A stretch of DNA of 64,000 nucleotides from Coemansia sp. RSA 1804 (GCA_027578815.1 JANBTH010000006.1:28060-92059), one strand, 5' to 3'; numbered from the stretch's first letter, positions 32,984 to 42,935 are shown. Numbers and translations: made by a program. The notes: generated by a model not told the origin, from the sequence alone.

Positions 32984-34850
32984 ATGATCAAGAGAATTGT
33001 AAGCATCAGTGGAAGCCAGAGCAAAGCAAGCTGTGAAGTCGCTCATTAATACATTCCTGTAGAGCTGAGCATGGATCTAAACACACCATTATGACTATGT
33101 AATCTTGTAGATTGCGCCTTCGGGTACGCTCCGGCATGTGGTGTCTGTGCGTCGAGGCAAGGCAGCGGGACTGAAACTGAAACCGAGACAGGTTCAGACA
33201 GGGCAGATCGGCAGGAACTACTTAACTGGCCTGTGGAAGAATGGCGCCGTTAACGCCGGAAGAGCGAGCTGGTGGTCGGTAGCAAGACGAACAGACGGCG
33301 TATCGACGCTTCAGAACAGACATATCAGCGGATCAGGACAGCCACAAGCACAAGCAGATGTAGACTCGGTCGAGGAGCTTGGCAAGGTGAAGGACAAGCG
33401 ACTAGTGCGCACAGACGCATACGTTGGCGGTAAGTGGACGGCGGCAGCAAAGGGCGGGCGCTTCAAGGTAGCGGACCCAGCGACGCTGCAGACGATAGCA
33501 GAGGTGGCAGATATGAATGCCAACGACGTCGCGCAGGCGGTACGCGAGGCCAGCAAGGCGCTTCCTGCATGGCGGGCGACAACAGGCAAGAAGCGCGCGC
33601 GAGTGCTGCGCAAGTGGTACGACCTTGTGATGGAAAACAAGGCGGATCTGGCGCGCATTATGACGCTGGAGTGCGGTAAGCCATTGGCCGAGGCGGAGGG
33701 CGAGGTTGCGTACGCGGCGTCATTTCTGGAGTGGTTTGGCGAGGAAGCCAAGCGCACGTACGGCGACACGATCCCAGCGGCGACGGACGGGACGCGCATA
33801 TCGGTGATCAAGCAGGCGGTGGGCGTCGTGGGCGTGATCACGCCGTACAACTTCCCCAGCGCCATGATCACGCGCAAGATTGGCGCAGCGGTAGCGGCTG
33901 GATGCACGGTGGTTGCGCGGCCGGCACACGAGACGCCGCTGTCGGCGCTGGCATTGTGTGAGCTGGCGGAGCGTGCAGGCGTGCCGCCGGGTGTGGTCAA
34001 TATGGTGACGAGCTCGGCAGCCAACACACAGGCAGTCGGACTGGAGCTGACAACCAATGCGTCCGTGCGCAAGGTGTCCTTCACAGGATCGACTGGCGTT
34101 GGGAAGATGTTGATGGCACAGTCGGCGTCGACCATGAAGAAGGTGTCGATGGAGCTGGGCGGCAATGCGCCGTTTATCGTGTTCGAGGACGCCGACATCG
34201 AGTTGGCCGCACGCGCTCTGGTGGCGTGCAAGTTCCGTAACGCCGGTCAGACGTGCGTGTGCGCCAACCGTGTTTACGTGCACCAGGTTGTGTACGACGC
34301 CTTTTTGGAGGCGCTGGTTGCCGCTGCTCGCGATACGCTACGTGCAGGCCATGGTCTGACGGCTGGGACCACTGTTGGACCCATGATCACGCACCGTGGG
34401 CTGGAAAAGACCCTGGACCACCTGCGTCGCGCCGTGGATGCTGGCGCGCGCGTAGTTCTTGGAGGTGCGCAGGCGAAGGTCGGTGCATTGCGTGGCCATT
34501 TCTTTGAGCCGACAGTGTTGGCAGACGCCAGTGACGCTGTGCCCATGACTGGTGACGAGACGTTTGGGCCGCTGTGTCCTGTCTACCGCTTTGCGTCCGA
34601 GGAGGAGGTTGTGCGCAGGGCCAACGCCGTGCCTGTGGGGCTGGCTGGCTACTTCTTCAGCCGCGATGTCTCGCGCATATTCCGCGTGGCCGAGGCACTG
34701 GAGGTTGGCATGGTGGGCGTCAACACCGGTTCTATCAGCACCGAAGTTGCTCCGTTTGGCGGTGTCAAGGAGAGCGGCGTTGGCCGCGAGGGTTCGCGCT
34801 ACGGTATTGACGAGTATCTGAATGTCAAGACCATCCACATAGCGCTGTGA
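32984..34850 (+). CDS. Succinate-semialdehyde dehydrogenase, mitochondrial, two exons
   Basis: An NAD(P)-dependent aldehyde dehydrogenase, expected to oxidise succinic semialdehyde to succinate in the GABA shunt. The long open frame has no usable ATG. The start is supplied by a 15-base first exon, join(32984..32998, 33111..34850), coding MIKRI and spliced in phase 0 across GTAAGC...TTGTAG into IAPSGTLRHVVSVRRGK. This gives 584 residues with a good basic mitochondrial presequence. Catalytic elements are MELGGNAP (Glu353) and AGQTCVCANRV (Cys387); FTGSTGVGK is the Rossmann turn. Two positions differ from the usual family pattern: ITPYNFP where TPWNFP is usual, and ARPAHETP where KPAxxTP is usual, so the conserved Lys is Arg275. 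Sequence around DPATLQTIAEVADM and GVKESGVGREGSRYGIDEY supports SSADH over other ALDH classes. Confidence 0.88.
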
Positions 34851-34953
34851 TGAAAGCTGTGTGGTGTTTTTGTGCTGATCGCGCTGCTTGATTAGCTTTT
34901 TTATTTATTTCGTGATCTGTGAGCATTCATTTGTCATACTTTCTTATTTCGCA

Positions 34954-34976
34954 ACAGCAGCAGCAGCAGCAGCAGC
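34954..34976. repeat. (CAG)n microsatellite
   Basis: About seven CAG triplets in the short spacer between the SSADH stop and the CIA1 start. Confidence 0.85.
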
Positions 34977-35073
34977 TTTATCTTTCCTTTCTCTTTCTTC
35001 AAGTTTTCCAATTTAACCTTGATTTCTACTATTCTTACTCCTCACACACAAGATTTCCGCACACTGAATTACA

Positions 35074-36381
35074 ATGCCGCTGCGCTTGGTGCTAGCCGCC
35101 GAATTAGAAGGTAAGAGCCACGCAAGGAAGCGGTCCCATTCCACCAAGCAAAACGAAGCACGCTATTCCTAACAGCATATTTGTTTCTTGCTTTGGTTAT
35201 TCTTCGTAGGACATGAAGACAGAGTGTGGCAGGTTTCGTGGGATCCGACGGGACTGCGGCTGGCCTCTTGCTCGGGAGACAAGTCTGTGCGCATCTGGAC
35301 GCCATTGACACAAGGCCGGTTTTTCGATTCCGCCAGCACGCCAGCAGACATGCAAGCACAACAGAACCAGCAGCGCACCCATGAAAATGACATGTCCAAG
35401 ACGTGGGAGTGCGTGGATACAATAGACGCGGCACACAAGAGAACAGTGCGTGCCGTGGCGTTTGAGCCAACAAGAGGCAGGGCGCTGGCAACGGCCAGCT
35501 TTGACGGAACCACGGGGATCTGGGAGAAGGAGGAAGATGGCGACACCTACGAGTGCATTGCAACGCTGGAGGGCCATGAGAACGAGACAAAGTCAGTCAG
35601 CTGGAGCAGCAGCGGACAACTGCTGGCCACATGCGGACGCGACCGGAGCGTATGGATCTGGGAGTCCAATGGCGAGGGCGATTTTGACTGCATCAGCGTG
35701 CTGATGGAGCACACAAACGATGTCAAGATGGTTGCATGGCATCCGACCCAGGATCTGCTGGCCTCGTTTTCATACGACGATTCTATTCGTCTGTGGAGAG
35801 AAGACGATGATGACTGGTACTCGGCTGCCACGCTGACCGGTCACTCGTCCACTGTGTGGGCCGGCGCCTTCAGCCCCGATGGCCGCTTCCTGGCCTCTGT
35901 CAGCGACGACCGCACCGTGCGCCTCTGGGCTGCCGATGCCTCGGGCGCTGCTGCCGCCGGAATGCGCGATGGTTTCTATTATAAACCCGATTTCGCATAC
36001 CAGTGCGTGGCCACGGTGCCCGACACTGTCCATTCGCGCGCCATCTACTCTGTGGCCTGGACAAAACCGACGGCATCTCTGAGTGATAAAACCATGGAGA
36101 TCGCTGATGCATCGTCCCTTAGCAGCGACGAAGAGAAGAACAAGCAGCACCACCAGGAGGGATTCCTGGCAACAGGGTGCGGCGACAACGCGCTGCGCGT
36201 ATTCAGCGTCACCACCGGTAACGAAGGCGTTGCGGTTGTGCTGGAGTGCACACGGAACCAGGCCCATGCGCTGACCGATATCAACTGCGTTCAGTGGAAC
36301 CCCGTCTATCCGCACTGGCTTGCCTCTGCTGGCGATGACGGCGTTGTACGTATATGGCGTCTTGAGTCGTTTTCAGACTGA
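35074..36381 (+). CDS. CIA1: CIA1 (CIAO1) WD40 protein, cytosolic Fe-S assembly, two exons
   Basis: A seven-bladed WD40 propeller of the CIA targeting complex, which delivers iron-sulphur clusters to cytosolic and nuclear apoproteins. The gene is join(35074..35110, 35210..36381). Exon 1 codes MPLRLVLAAELE and the split Gly codon restores EGHEDRVWQVSWDPTG. The intron is 99 bases with GTAAGA...CGTAG and a CTAAC-like branch sequence near 35169. The product has 402 residues. WD repeats are clear (LASCSGDKSVRIW, LATASFDGTTGIWE, LATCGRDRSVWIWE, FLASVSDDRTVRLW, WLASAGDDGVVRIW). The family-specific ECVDTIDAAHKRTVRAVAF region and the EDDDDWYS blade loop match CIAO1. The length is slightly above yeast Cia1 (330), owing to insertions. 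Confidence 0.93.
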
Positions 36382-36686
36382 GCATGAATAACACGCTAGT
36401 TTATTCAAAGAAATTTCCTCATCGCCTGCGAAAAATGTTTATTTTATCCCTTCCAAAGTTTCAAGGAACAAGACATATAGCCAGCTATATGAATTATAAA
36501 AAAGAAAACTACATGAAAAACAAATACAAAAATTCATCAAATACCACTACTAGAAGAAGAAAACCGTGCGTGAGGGATCTCGCGGTGACTTGGCGTCAGG
36601 CGAAGAAAGCTAAAGAGAAAGAGAAAGAGAAAGAGACCTTCTCTCTATCCATCTCTTATACTCTGGTTCCTTCCTCCACGGCCCCT
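36382..36686. other. Convergent 3' intergenic region
   Basis: About 305 bases between the stops of CIA1 (+) and the small minus-strand gene. It contains a GAGAAA repeat near 36614-36638. No gene is seen; terminators are expected here. Confidence 0.55.
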
Positions 36687-37169
36687 TCACATTCCATACG
36701 AGGGGTTCAGCAGATCGTGGATCTGCTTTTTGAACTGCTCGTTCAGATCCTTGCTATCGATACGCGCAGATCCCGATGCACCAGCCCCGCCGCTGCGGCC
36801 CATGGTCTTTCCAACAGAGACGGAGGCGGCAGACAGCGACTGCGAGGACGGGTCGTTGAACGAGTCCGTGGCGATAATCTCCGACTCCTCCGACAAGAAC
36901 TCCTTCAGCTCACCCCGGTCACGGCAGTTCTTCAGGTAGTTGTGGAACCCGACTGGGTCAATGTGCTCCTCCGCCGACTCCACGCTGCTTGTTGTCTTTA
37001 CGTCGACCTTGGCATGCCACCACTTGCGTTGCTGCCCTGCCATTGAAATGGCCCTGGCCGCATTTGTCTTGCTGCTGGCGGAAAGCAGTGACGTTGCACC
37101 TCGTGATGGCAGCACTCGCTGGAGTAGTGCTGTATTAGGTGACATCGATGTTACTACCCTGTTGATCAT
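36687..37169 (-). CDS. Uncharacterised small protein with presequence-like N-terminus
   Basis: A 160-residue protein I do not recognise. The first about 45 residues are rich in Arg, Ser, Ala and Leu and nearly free of acidic residues, as in mitochondrial targeting presequences. The middle has an acidic/basic helical-looking segment (VGFHNYLKNCRDRGELKEF), and the C-terminus reads KDLNEQFKKQIHDLLNPSYG. It starts at the ATG at 37169 and ends in TGA. Codon use is GC-rich at third positions, like neighbouring housekeeping genes, which supports it as real. A mitochondrial location is inferred only from composition. Confidence 0.65.
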   Translation of the reverse strand: MINRVVTSMSPNTALLQRVLPSRGATSLLSASSKTNAARAISMAGQQRKWWHAKVDVKTTSSVESAEEHIDPVGFHNYLKNCRDRGELKEFLSEESEIIATDSFNDPSSQSLSAASVSVGKTMGRSGGAGASGSARIDSKDLNEQFKKQIHDLLNPSYGM

Positions 37170-38220
37170 TGTACGTTTGTTTCCTTTGAAGCTTGTGCTG
37201 TTGTTGTTGTTCCGGAAGAAAAGAATACACGAGCTCTTTCTTTTTTAAAAAAATATTTAGTGTTTCCGCTGCTTTTACAATAAAAGGTTATTTATTTCCT
37301 GTTAGTTTGTTGCAGAATAAAGGGATAATAAAATACAAATGTGGACGATGAAGAATAAAACAGAGACAAAGTAAACCTGGGTTTACATTGAGCAAGAGCG
37401 GAATATTATACCAAAATTCCTCGTTTTCCTTTCCCTTGGCTTGTGACCATAAAAACAACAATAAGGGGGAGAAGAAGTGGGAATGTGACCAGCAAAAGCA
37501 CAGAAACAAGAGAAACCACAAGACGAAATTCTACCCCCTGTCCACATTTCCTCGCTCTCTTTTCATTCTTGTGTTCCACTTGTCTTCACTTTTTCCGCTA
37601 ATAGTATCCAAACATGGCGATGGCAATGACGTTTTTGTTAACGTTTAACGTGTACATGTTTTCTGTTCTGCATGAAAGAGAAGGAGAGAGGACGAAAAAG
37701 AAAAGCCAAATGCAAATCATATCGCGTTCTGCTTTATTCTGCACACACATGTGACCGCGTTTTTTGTTATTGATTCTCGGATTTTTTGCTGTTTCCACCA
37801 CCAAAGAAAATCAGTTGAGATGTCAGACCACCACGCCTCACACCTTGTCTCATCAAAGCAAACAGCGTTTTTTCTCTTCTACCAAGATTTGGTGGGCCAA
37901 ACATCGTGCGTAAAAATATTGTGAGAGTGTGTAACAGCCGTGCCTCCGATTGGTCCATTTTCCATGTGGTCGGTGGTTCCAGAAGCAAGCGCGGAGCTGC
38001 TGTATTTTGCGAGAGCCGGACGGATTGGCCCTCTTCCAGAAAAAGAAACATTTGGAAGAAACACATGTTCAGTTAATATTAAAAATGCACTTTGCAGCAC
38101 AACAAATTGAAATTGCAGATGTGCTGTCTAGTCTAGGGAACCGACCGATCTATAACCAAATAAATAAAACTACCTTTGCTTTGAAGAAAGAAAGAGAAAA
38201 ACAGAATCACATCTGTCGCT
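37170..38220. other. Intergenic region upstream of the small presequence gene
   Basis: About 1.05 kb with no supportable gene. It should contain the promoter of the 160-residue gene (minus strand) at its left and the thiolase 3' end at its right. Short frames here lack domain character. Confidence 0.55.
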
Positions 38221-39483
38221 CTAATGCTCAGACTCGAAAATAGCCGCCATGCCAAAGCCGCCACCAATGCACATGGTGGTGCACCCAACGCGCTTGTCCT
38301 GGCGCTTGAGCTCGGTAAGCAGCGTGGAGATCTGGCGGGCGCCAGTGCATCCAAGCGGGTGGCCGAGCGCAATAGCGCCGCCCTTGGGGTTGACCTTGTT
38401 GATGTCCAAACCAAGCTTCTCGATTGAATAGACAGCCTGTGACGCAAAGGCCTCGTTCAGTTCAACAACGTCCAGCTGGCCAACCGTCAGACCAGTCTTC
38501 TTAAGCACAGCCGGCACGGCGTATGCGGGACCAACGCCCATGATGCGGGGCGGCACACCGGCCACCGCCGACGCAATCAGCTTGCCTTGGATCGTCAGTC
38601 CAAGCTCCAGTGCGCGGCTGCGCTTCATCAGCAGAACAGCAGCAGCGCCGTCGGATACCTGCGACGCATTGCCAGCCGTGGTCGTGCCCTCGGCCGAAAA
38701 CGCCGGACGCAGCTTGCCGAGCGAATCTGCCGTGGTTCCGACACGCACACCATCGTCACGCGAAACAACAACCTCCTTCTCGTTTCCTTCCTTATCGACG
38801 ATCTTGGTCTTGATCGGGTAGATCTCAGCGTCAAACAGGCCTTCCTTCTGCGCCTTCTCCGCGCGCTGATGCGATAGCGCTGCAAAGGCATCCTGCTTGC
38901 TGCGTGGAATACTGAAATCTTGGGCTACGTTCTCAGATGTGAAACCCATGGGGATAAGGCAGTCGGCAACCTCTGGCGCGGCAAGCACCTCTTCGCTCAT
39001 GACGTCGGGAACCATCTTATGCTTGGGACCATAGAAGTGCGTCATGCTCTCAACGCCAGCGCCAATGCCAATGTCAATCATGCCGGCCTGGATCGCGTGG
39101 GCCACGTGCACCACAGCCTGGAGGCCGCTGGAGCACTGCCTGTTGACAGTCTGCACGCTGGTAGTGTTGGGGAACCCGGCGTACAGCGTCGCCATCCGCG
39201 CAATCGTGGCACCACCGCCCGGCGGGCACACGTTGCCAACGCAAATATCGTCTACCAGCGCTGGATCCAGTCCGCTGCGCTGAATCACGCCCTTGAGAAT
39301 GTTGCCAAGCAGATACTCGGACGTTGTGTCCTTGAATCCTCCCTTGCGTGCGCGTGTAATGGGTGTGCGCAGCGCCTGCACAATAACCACGTCGTCTGGG
39401 CTCTTGACTCCCACCTGAGTGCGTGGTGCCTTGTCGCCGCTCAAGTGCAATGCAACCTGTCCGAGACGTGCTGAGGCTGACAT
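38221..39483 (-). CDS. POT1: Peroxisomal 3-ketoacyl-CoA thiolase with PTS2
   Basis: Catalyses the last step of fatty-acid beta-oxidation, splitting 3-ketoacyl-CoA into acetyl-CoA and a shortened acyl-CoA. The 420-residue product has a textbook PTS2 peroxisome signal RLGQVALHL (R-L-x5-H-L) at residues 6-14, so import by Pex7 is expected. Thiolase signatures are all visible: NRQCSSGLQAV with the acyl-accepting Cys at about 117, the NEAFASQA segment, GGAIALGHPLGCTGARQ with the catalytic His, and the C-terminal CIGGGFGMAAIFE with the second Cys. The length fits fungal Pot1 and human ACAA1. The start is the ATG at 39483. Confidence 0.95.
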   Translation of the reverse strand: MSASARLGQVALHLSGDKAPRTQVGVKSPDDVVIVQALRTPITRARKGGFKDTTSEYLLGNILKGVIQRSGLDPALVDDICVGNVCPPGGGATIARMATLYAGFPNTTSVQTVNRQCSSGLQAVVHVAHAIQAGMIDIGIGAGVESMTHFYGPKHKMVPDVMSEEVLAAPEVADCLIPMGFTSENVAQDFSIPRSKQDAFAALSHQRAEKAQKEGLFDAEIYPIKTKIVDKEGNEKEVVVSRDDGVRVGTTADSLGKLRPAFSAEGTTTAGNASQVSDGAAAVLLMKRSRALELGLTIQGKLIASAVAGVPPRIMGVGPAYAVPAVLKKTGLTVGQLDVVELNEAFASQAVYSIEKLGLDINKVNPKGGAIALGHPLGCTGARQISTLLTELKRQDKRVGCTTMCIGGGFGMAAIFESEH

Positions 39484-40254
39484 TGTGCTATGTATACTGT
39501 GTGTGGGTGTAGGTCTTTTGGTTATAAAGTTTCGCAGCGCGTATACGAGAAAAAAGAAAACAGTAGAATAGAACCTTTAACTGTGGGAAAGTAATAGATA
39601 AAGATAAAGAAGAAACAGTATATGAAGAGAAGAACTGGTGGCTTCTGCTTTTCTCTCCCCTCGTTGTGCCTTTTTATCATTCCCCGCCCAATCCCACATT
39701 ACAGGCCAGTGTGTGATCACATGCCGTGTGGCTATTGCAACTGGCAGGAATAAAATCCCGAATCAATAGCATGTGAAAATGAAAAGAGGAAAAAGAGATC
39801 CAACACACTCTGCTTATCACGTGCCGAGCCCGCTGTATTTTGCTTCAGTAACGGATTTTTTCGTAGCCGTGTTTTGCGCCACAGATCTAATCCACTCCTC
39901 CAACTGTCCTTTCCTCACCTCTACTGCTTTCACATTCACCCGCTCTCCCTTGCGTGTCCTGCGCACATGCAAATCTATCTCATTTCGGTAATCAAACTTT
40001 CCGCTCTGCAGATTCATTGCATTTCTTACGCAATCTTTTCTCTAATTTATATCAGTCGTTTGATTTTATCAGCTCGTCACGTCACTGCACTGATTCTATG
40101 TGTCCAGATGCACATTGGATTCAACAAATACTTGCTGACTTTATGAACAGGGCATACAACAACATCAATGGGCTGTTTAGCAGGGATTCAGAGTTGGATG
40201 CAATTATGCAATTAATCACTGGCTGACACATTTGCGAACATTCACCATTTTACT
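39484..40254. other. Intergenic region before the zinc-finger array
   Basis: About 770 bases containing the thiolase promoter and a possible small minus-strand frame (39817-40017). Base composition shifts here from GC-rich to AT-rich, which marks the left border of the 40-51 kb island. Confidence 0.5.
39817..40017 (-). CDS. Possible small basic/acidic protein
   Basis: A 66-codon ATG-started frame whose product is strongly hydrophilic and charged (NEIDLHVRRTRKGERVNVKA, VRKGQLEEWIRSVAQ), unlike typical random translations. I do not recognise a family. It could be a complete miniature protein or an exon of a spliced gene. The opposite strand frame is hydrophobic and less plausible. Confidence 0.35.
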   Translation of the reverse strand: MNLQSGKFDYRNEIDLHVRRTRKGERVNVKAVEVRKGQLEEWIRSVAQNTATKKSVTEAKYSGLGT

Positions 40255-40460
40255 CCGCAATTGGCGCAATAACTGTGCCATTAAAACAGGTGAACTCGGT
40301 ATACAATATCCGATGTACATATTGCATATTCTTGTTTGACAACATTGCATCTTTAACATTCAAAACTTTTTATTGAGTGGTGGAATGCGAATTGCAGTTA
40401 TTTCTAAAAGAGCAAGAAATATAAATCAGACGGCATTCCTTTTTAAAACGTGTATAAATA
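40255..40460 (+). promoter_or_regulatory. Type I promoter, unit A (block and TATA)
   Basis: The conserved block CGCAATTGGCGCAATAAC is at 40256-40273 and TATAAATA is at 40453-40460, 144 bases before the ATG at 40597. Confidence 0.6.
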
Positions 40461-40596
40461 AAGCTCACAAGCAGTCTGTTCAATCTTCAACTAAAGAGTA
40501 CCACATTATCAATTATTACATCTTATTTTCTATTAAGCAATTAGCATATTTTATATTTTATTGTTCAATAAAACAACATAACTTTGCTCAATTAAC

Positions 40597-40752
40597 ATGG
40601 CTCATTCTACAGCCAAAAGTCATAACGGCAGCAAGAATCTCGTGTGTCATAGCATTCAGAACTATTCTTGTGAAATCTGTGGAGACTCCTATAGAACAGT
40701 TCGCGGTTATGAAGCTCACAAGTATCTTATTCACGGCATACTAACACCGTAA
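40597..40752 (+). CDS. One-finger C2H2 mini-protein, type I, unit A
   Basis: A 51-residue protein made almost entirely of one zinc finger. After a Ser/Lys/Asn-rich start and LVCH comes YSCEICGDSYRTVRGYEAHK, then YLIHG. This fits C-x2-C-x3-[FY]-x5-Y-x2-H-x4-H, the classical C2H2 spacing. The stop TAA is part of a conserved CCGTAAGTTGTA stretch. It is the first unit of a tandem array. I do not recognise the family; a single C2H2 finger alone usually binds DNA weakly, so dimerisation or a protein or RNA partner is possible (inference). Confidence 0.72.
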   Translation: MAHSTAKSHNGSKNLVCHSIQNYSCEICGDSYRTVRGYEAHKYLIHGILTP

Positions 40753-40856
40753 GTTGTAATTTTGTTCATCTTCTATGAAGAAATAGTACACTGCATATAG
40801 TTTCAACTGTGATTATTCATATATTATAATCTACTATTGGGTTGTGTTTACTGAGT

Positions 40857-40880
40857 TATATATATATATATATATATATA
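40857..40880. repeat. (TA)n microsatellite
   Basis: Twelve TA units that run directly into the type II TATATAAACCA box of unit A. Confidence 0.85.
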
Positions 40881-40885
40881 AACCA
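40875..40885 (+). promoter_or_regulatory. Type II TATA box, unit A
   Basis: TATATAAACCA lies 131 bases before the type II ATG at 41006. The same motif occurs at 42657, 44696 and 47254. Confidence 0.6.
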
Positions 40886-41005
40886 GTGCCTGCGATGAGT
40901 ATTTTTGTTATATGTCAAGAATCTGTCAAAAATATTTTTTTGTTGTATTAACTTTAAACGTTACTAACAATAGGATTTACTCAAATTTTGCTCATCTTTA
41001 TTGCA

Positions 41006-41143
41006 ATGGTTTCTCCTACAAACAGGAATAGTTTTAAACTTATTTCTACTACCAAATGTTATTGCTGTCCTTATTGTGGCAAATTGTTTGATACGTTTGA
41101 GACCTTTAGTAAACATTTACAATTAGATTGTGTTCATGATTGA
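41006..41143 (+). CDS. One-finger C2H2 mini-protein, type II, unit A
   Basis: A 45-residue product starting MVSPTNRNSFKLISTTK and ending in a finger CCPYCGKLFDTFETFSKH with a second His six residues on (H-x6-H, where the other copies have H-x4-H). It begins at its own ATG behind its own TATA box and has no upstream in-frame link to the type I gene. Family unknown. Confidence 0.6.
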   Translation: MVSPTNRNSFKLISTTKCYCCPYCGKLFDTFETFSKHLQLDCVHD

Positions 41144-41227
41144 TATACAACCGACAGATTTACTAAAAATACTTTTCTTCTACATTATAGGCATAATTAT
41201 CTCTAAAGACCCAAGTCATCTCATCTT

Positions 41228-41440
41228 GTGTCGAATCTCTGTATTCAAAGCAGCTCGAATCCTGCGTGGTGTAGAGTCAATATGATTTTGACATGTTTGT
41301 TTACCAGCATTTCTTAACGCATACTATTTGCATTCTTAAAGTTCATACTTTTTTACGGTTTCTGGATATTCATGTGACCAAAGTTTGGAAGGACACCATG
41401 TACACCCAATGAAATTTGAATTTAGCAATCGAGATAATAA
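41228..41440 (-). mobile_element. Decayed Tc1/mariner-like transposase relic
   Basis: On the minus strand 41228-41290 translates to a segment containing IDSTPRRIRAALNTE, which resembles the SMPRRxQAVxxAxG motif at the C-terminus of Tc1-type transposases. Further upstream on the same strand (about 41370-41400) LWSHEYPETV resembles the W-x-x-x-SPDLNPIE motif, but the segments are in broken frames with stops. Terminal repeats were not found. It is read as a small inactive remnant inserted between units A and B, which would explain the large A-B spacing. Confidence 0.4.
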
Positions 41441-42107
41441 TTTAAAAGATTTTCACTTTTGATATTCCATCAGTTGCATGTCAATTTGGCTGAGTACTTT
41501 GGATTATTGCTATTCTGGAAAATATAATATTTAACAGATGAAAAATAGCTCAATTGCTTGAATCATTGTATGTTTTTAGGCAATCGTTTTAAAAAGTCGT
41601 GGTTTTTACATTTTTTGGTAAATAGCCACTATAATTTAAATTTTAAAACTGGCACTTTATTTATTTACGTTTGCTTTATTTTTAAACATACAACCAGTGT
41701 AAAAACTTAGTGTCTATATCAACATGTATTTACAGAGACAATGATTAATCCGTTGATTACATTCAAATATATTGTCCTTGATGCAGAAAGCTCAAATCAT
41801 GAGTCATTTAATACAGCATTACATGAAATTGACACCAAACAATACCAATACGCCAAATAAGATTTTATTCACATGCGCACATAATACTGAGAATGTGTAG
41901 TACATTGTCTTCTCTCAAAAGTGAAGCTTATTGGAATTATTTCTATTTGCGTGAATACATTCAGAATCTAGTAAATGTAGCTATTTATTTGCAGAAAACT
42001 AAATATATTGCATACAATAACAAAACAATGCTTTTAGACAGAAAACAAGGTTGAGTGTATTATTGGAATAATAATGGCTAATTTATTTGAAAATCTTTTT
42101 CTCTTTT

Positions 42108-42291
42108 CGTTATTGGCGCAATAATGGTACCATTGACACAAAAATTATTCATGCATTCTTTAACGTAAATAATTCATATTTCAATAAAACAATACCATAA
42201 TTTTTAGAAAAGTAAAATACATAATATAGTACTTATTTCAAGACCACTTGACGTTATTTAGAATTATTTCTCTAAAACATCCATATAAATA
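42108..42291 (+). promoter_or_regulatory. Type I promoter, unit B (block and TATA)
   Basis: The block TTGGCGCAATAATGGTACC lies at about 42113-42131 and TATAAATA at 42284-42291, 116 bases before the ATG at 42400. Confidence 0.6.
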
Positions 42292-42399
42292 GAGTTTGAT
42301 AGCAATCCGTCGAGACTTTAATAACAGGATTTTACGTTATTGATCAACATACCTTGTACTCTATTAAACATCAAGACAATTGTATTGTGTTTGAATACC

Positions 42400-42552
42400 A
42401 TGAAGCCATCTAAAGCCAAAAACAACAGTAGCGCTAATTGCGTGTGCCATAGCAGCCAACCATACATTTGCGAAGCTTGCAACGTATCATTTTTAAATGT
42501 TGACAGTCATGATCTTCACATGATTCTTTTTCATGGCGGCAATCCACAGTAA
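42400..42552 (+). CDS. One-finger C2H2 mini-protein, type I, unit B
   Basis: A 50-residue product: MKPSKAKNNSS, CVCH, PYICEACNVSFLNVDSHDLH, then MILFHGGNPQ. The finger is C-x2-C-x12-H-x4-H with the Phe after the second Cys; the usual Tyr before the first His is replaced by His. The open frame extends upstream to TTG at 42340, but the ATG at 42400 matches the start of the other copies. Confidence 0.72.
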   Translation: MKPSKAKNNSSANCVCHSSQPYICEACNVSFLNVDSHDLHMILFHGGNPQ

Positions 42553-42656
42553 ATTGTATTTTGTGGTTTCTTTTATAAGATAATAATTATACAATATATT
42601 GCCCCAGTGGCCGTTTTTATATACTACAGCCAGTATATGTATTTAACATATTAAGC

Positions 42657-42667
42657 TATATAAACCA
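42657..42667 (+). promoter_or_regulatory. Type II TATA box, unit B
   Basis: TATATAAACCA followed by the shared AATGCTGGCAATACG stretch lies 141 bases before the ATG at 42798. Confidence 0.6.
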
Positions 42668-42797
42668 ATGCTGGCAATACGTATTTTTAATTTATGATAA
42701 GTTACCGTAAATAAAAATTTTAACACTATTTTGTTTATATTGTTTTTTAACATTGCCAACAATAAAGTCTATCCAAATATTATTAATTTCTACTACA

Positions 42798-42935
42798 ATG
42801 GTTTTACCTACAAGCAACAACAATCTTAAACTTTTTCATACCAACGACTATTTTATTTGTCCACTGTGTCACAATGAGTTTGATTCGTTAGACCTTCTTC
42901 ATGTACACTTTAAAAATGTTCATTTAAGTGGTTAA
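42798..42935 (+). CDS. One-finger C2H2 mini-protein, type II, unit B
   Basis: A 45-residue product: MVLPTSNNNLKLFHTNDYF, then CPLCHNEFDSLDLLHVHFK and NVH, which fits C-x2-C-x3-F-x5-L-x2-H-x4-H exactly. The Asn-rich start and LKLF segment match the other type II copies. The open frame reaches back to TTG at 42753, but the ATG at 42798 aligns with the starts at 41006 and 47391. Confidence 0.65.
   Translation: MVLPTSNNNLKLFHTNDYFICPLCHNEFDSLDLLHVHFKNVHLSG

Noticed and set aside
40746..41006. Type I and type II fingers as two exons of one gene, because type I stops often lie in CCGTAAGTTG (a splice-donor-like GTAAGT) and TACTAACAATAG precedes the type II part in unit A
   Set aside because: Joining these sites puts the second finger out of frame in unit A, and the analogous joins in B and G also fail. 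Unit C has no GT at that place. Type II genes have their own ATG and a conserved TATA box at fixed distance. cDNA would settle it.
41241..41265. tRNA-like B-box (CTCGAATCCTGCG)
   Set aside because: No matching A-box, no cloverleaf arms or acceptor stem around it. The stretch is better explained as part of a Tc1-like transposase relic on the other strand.
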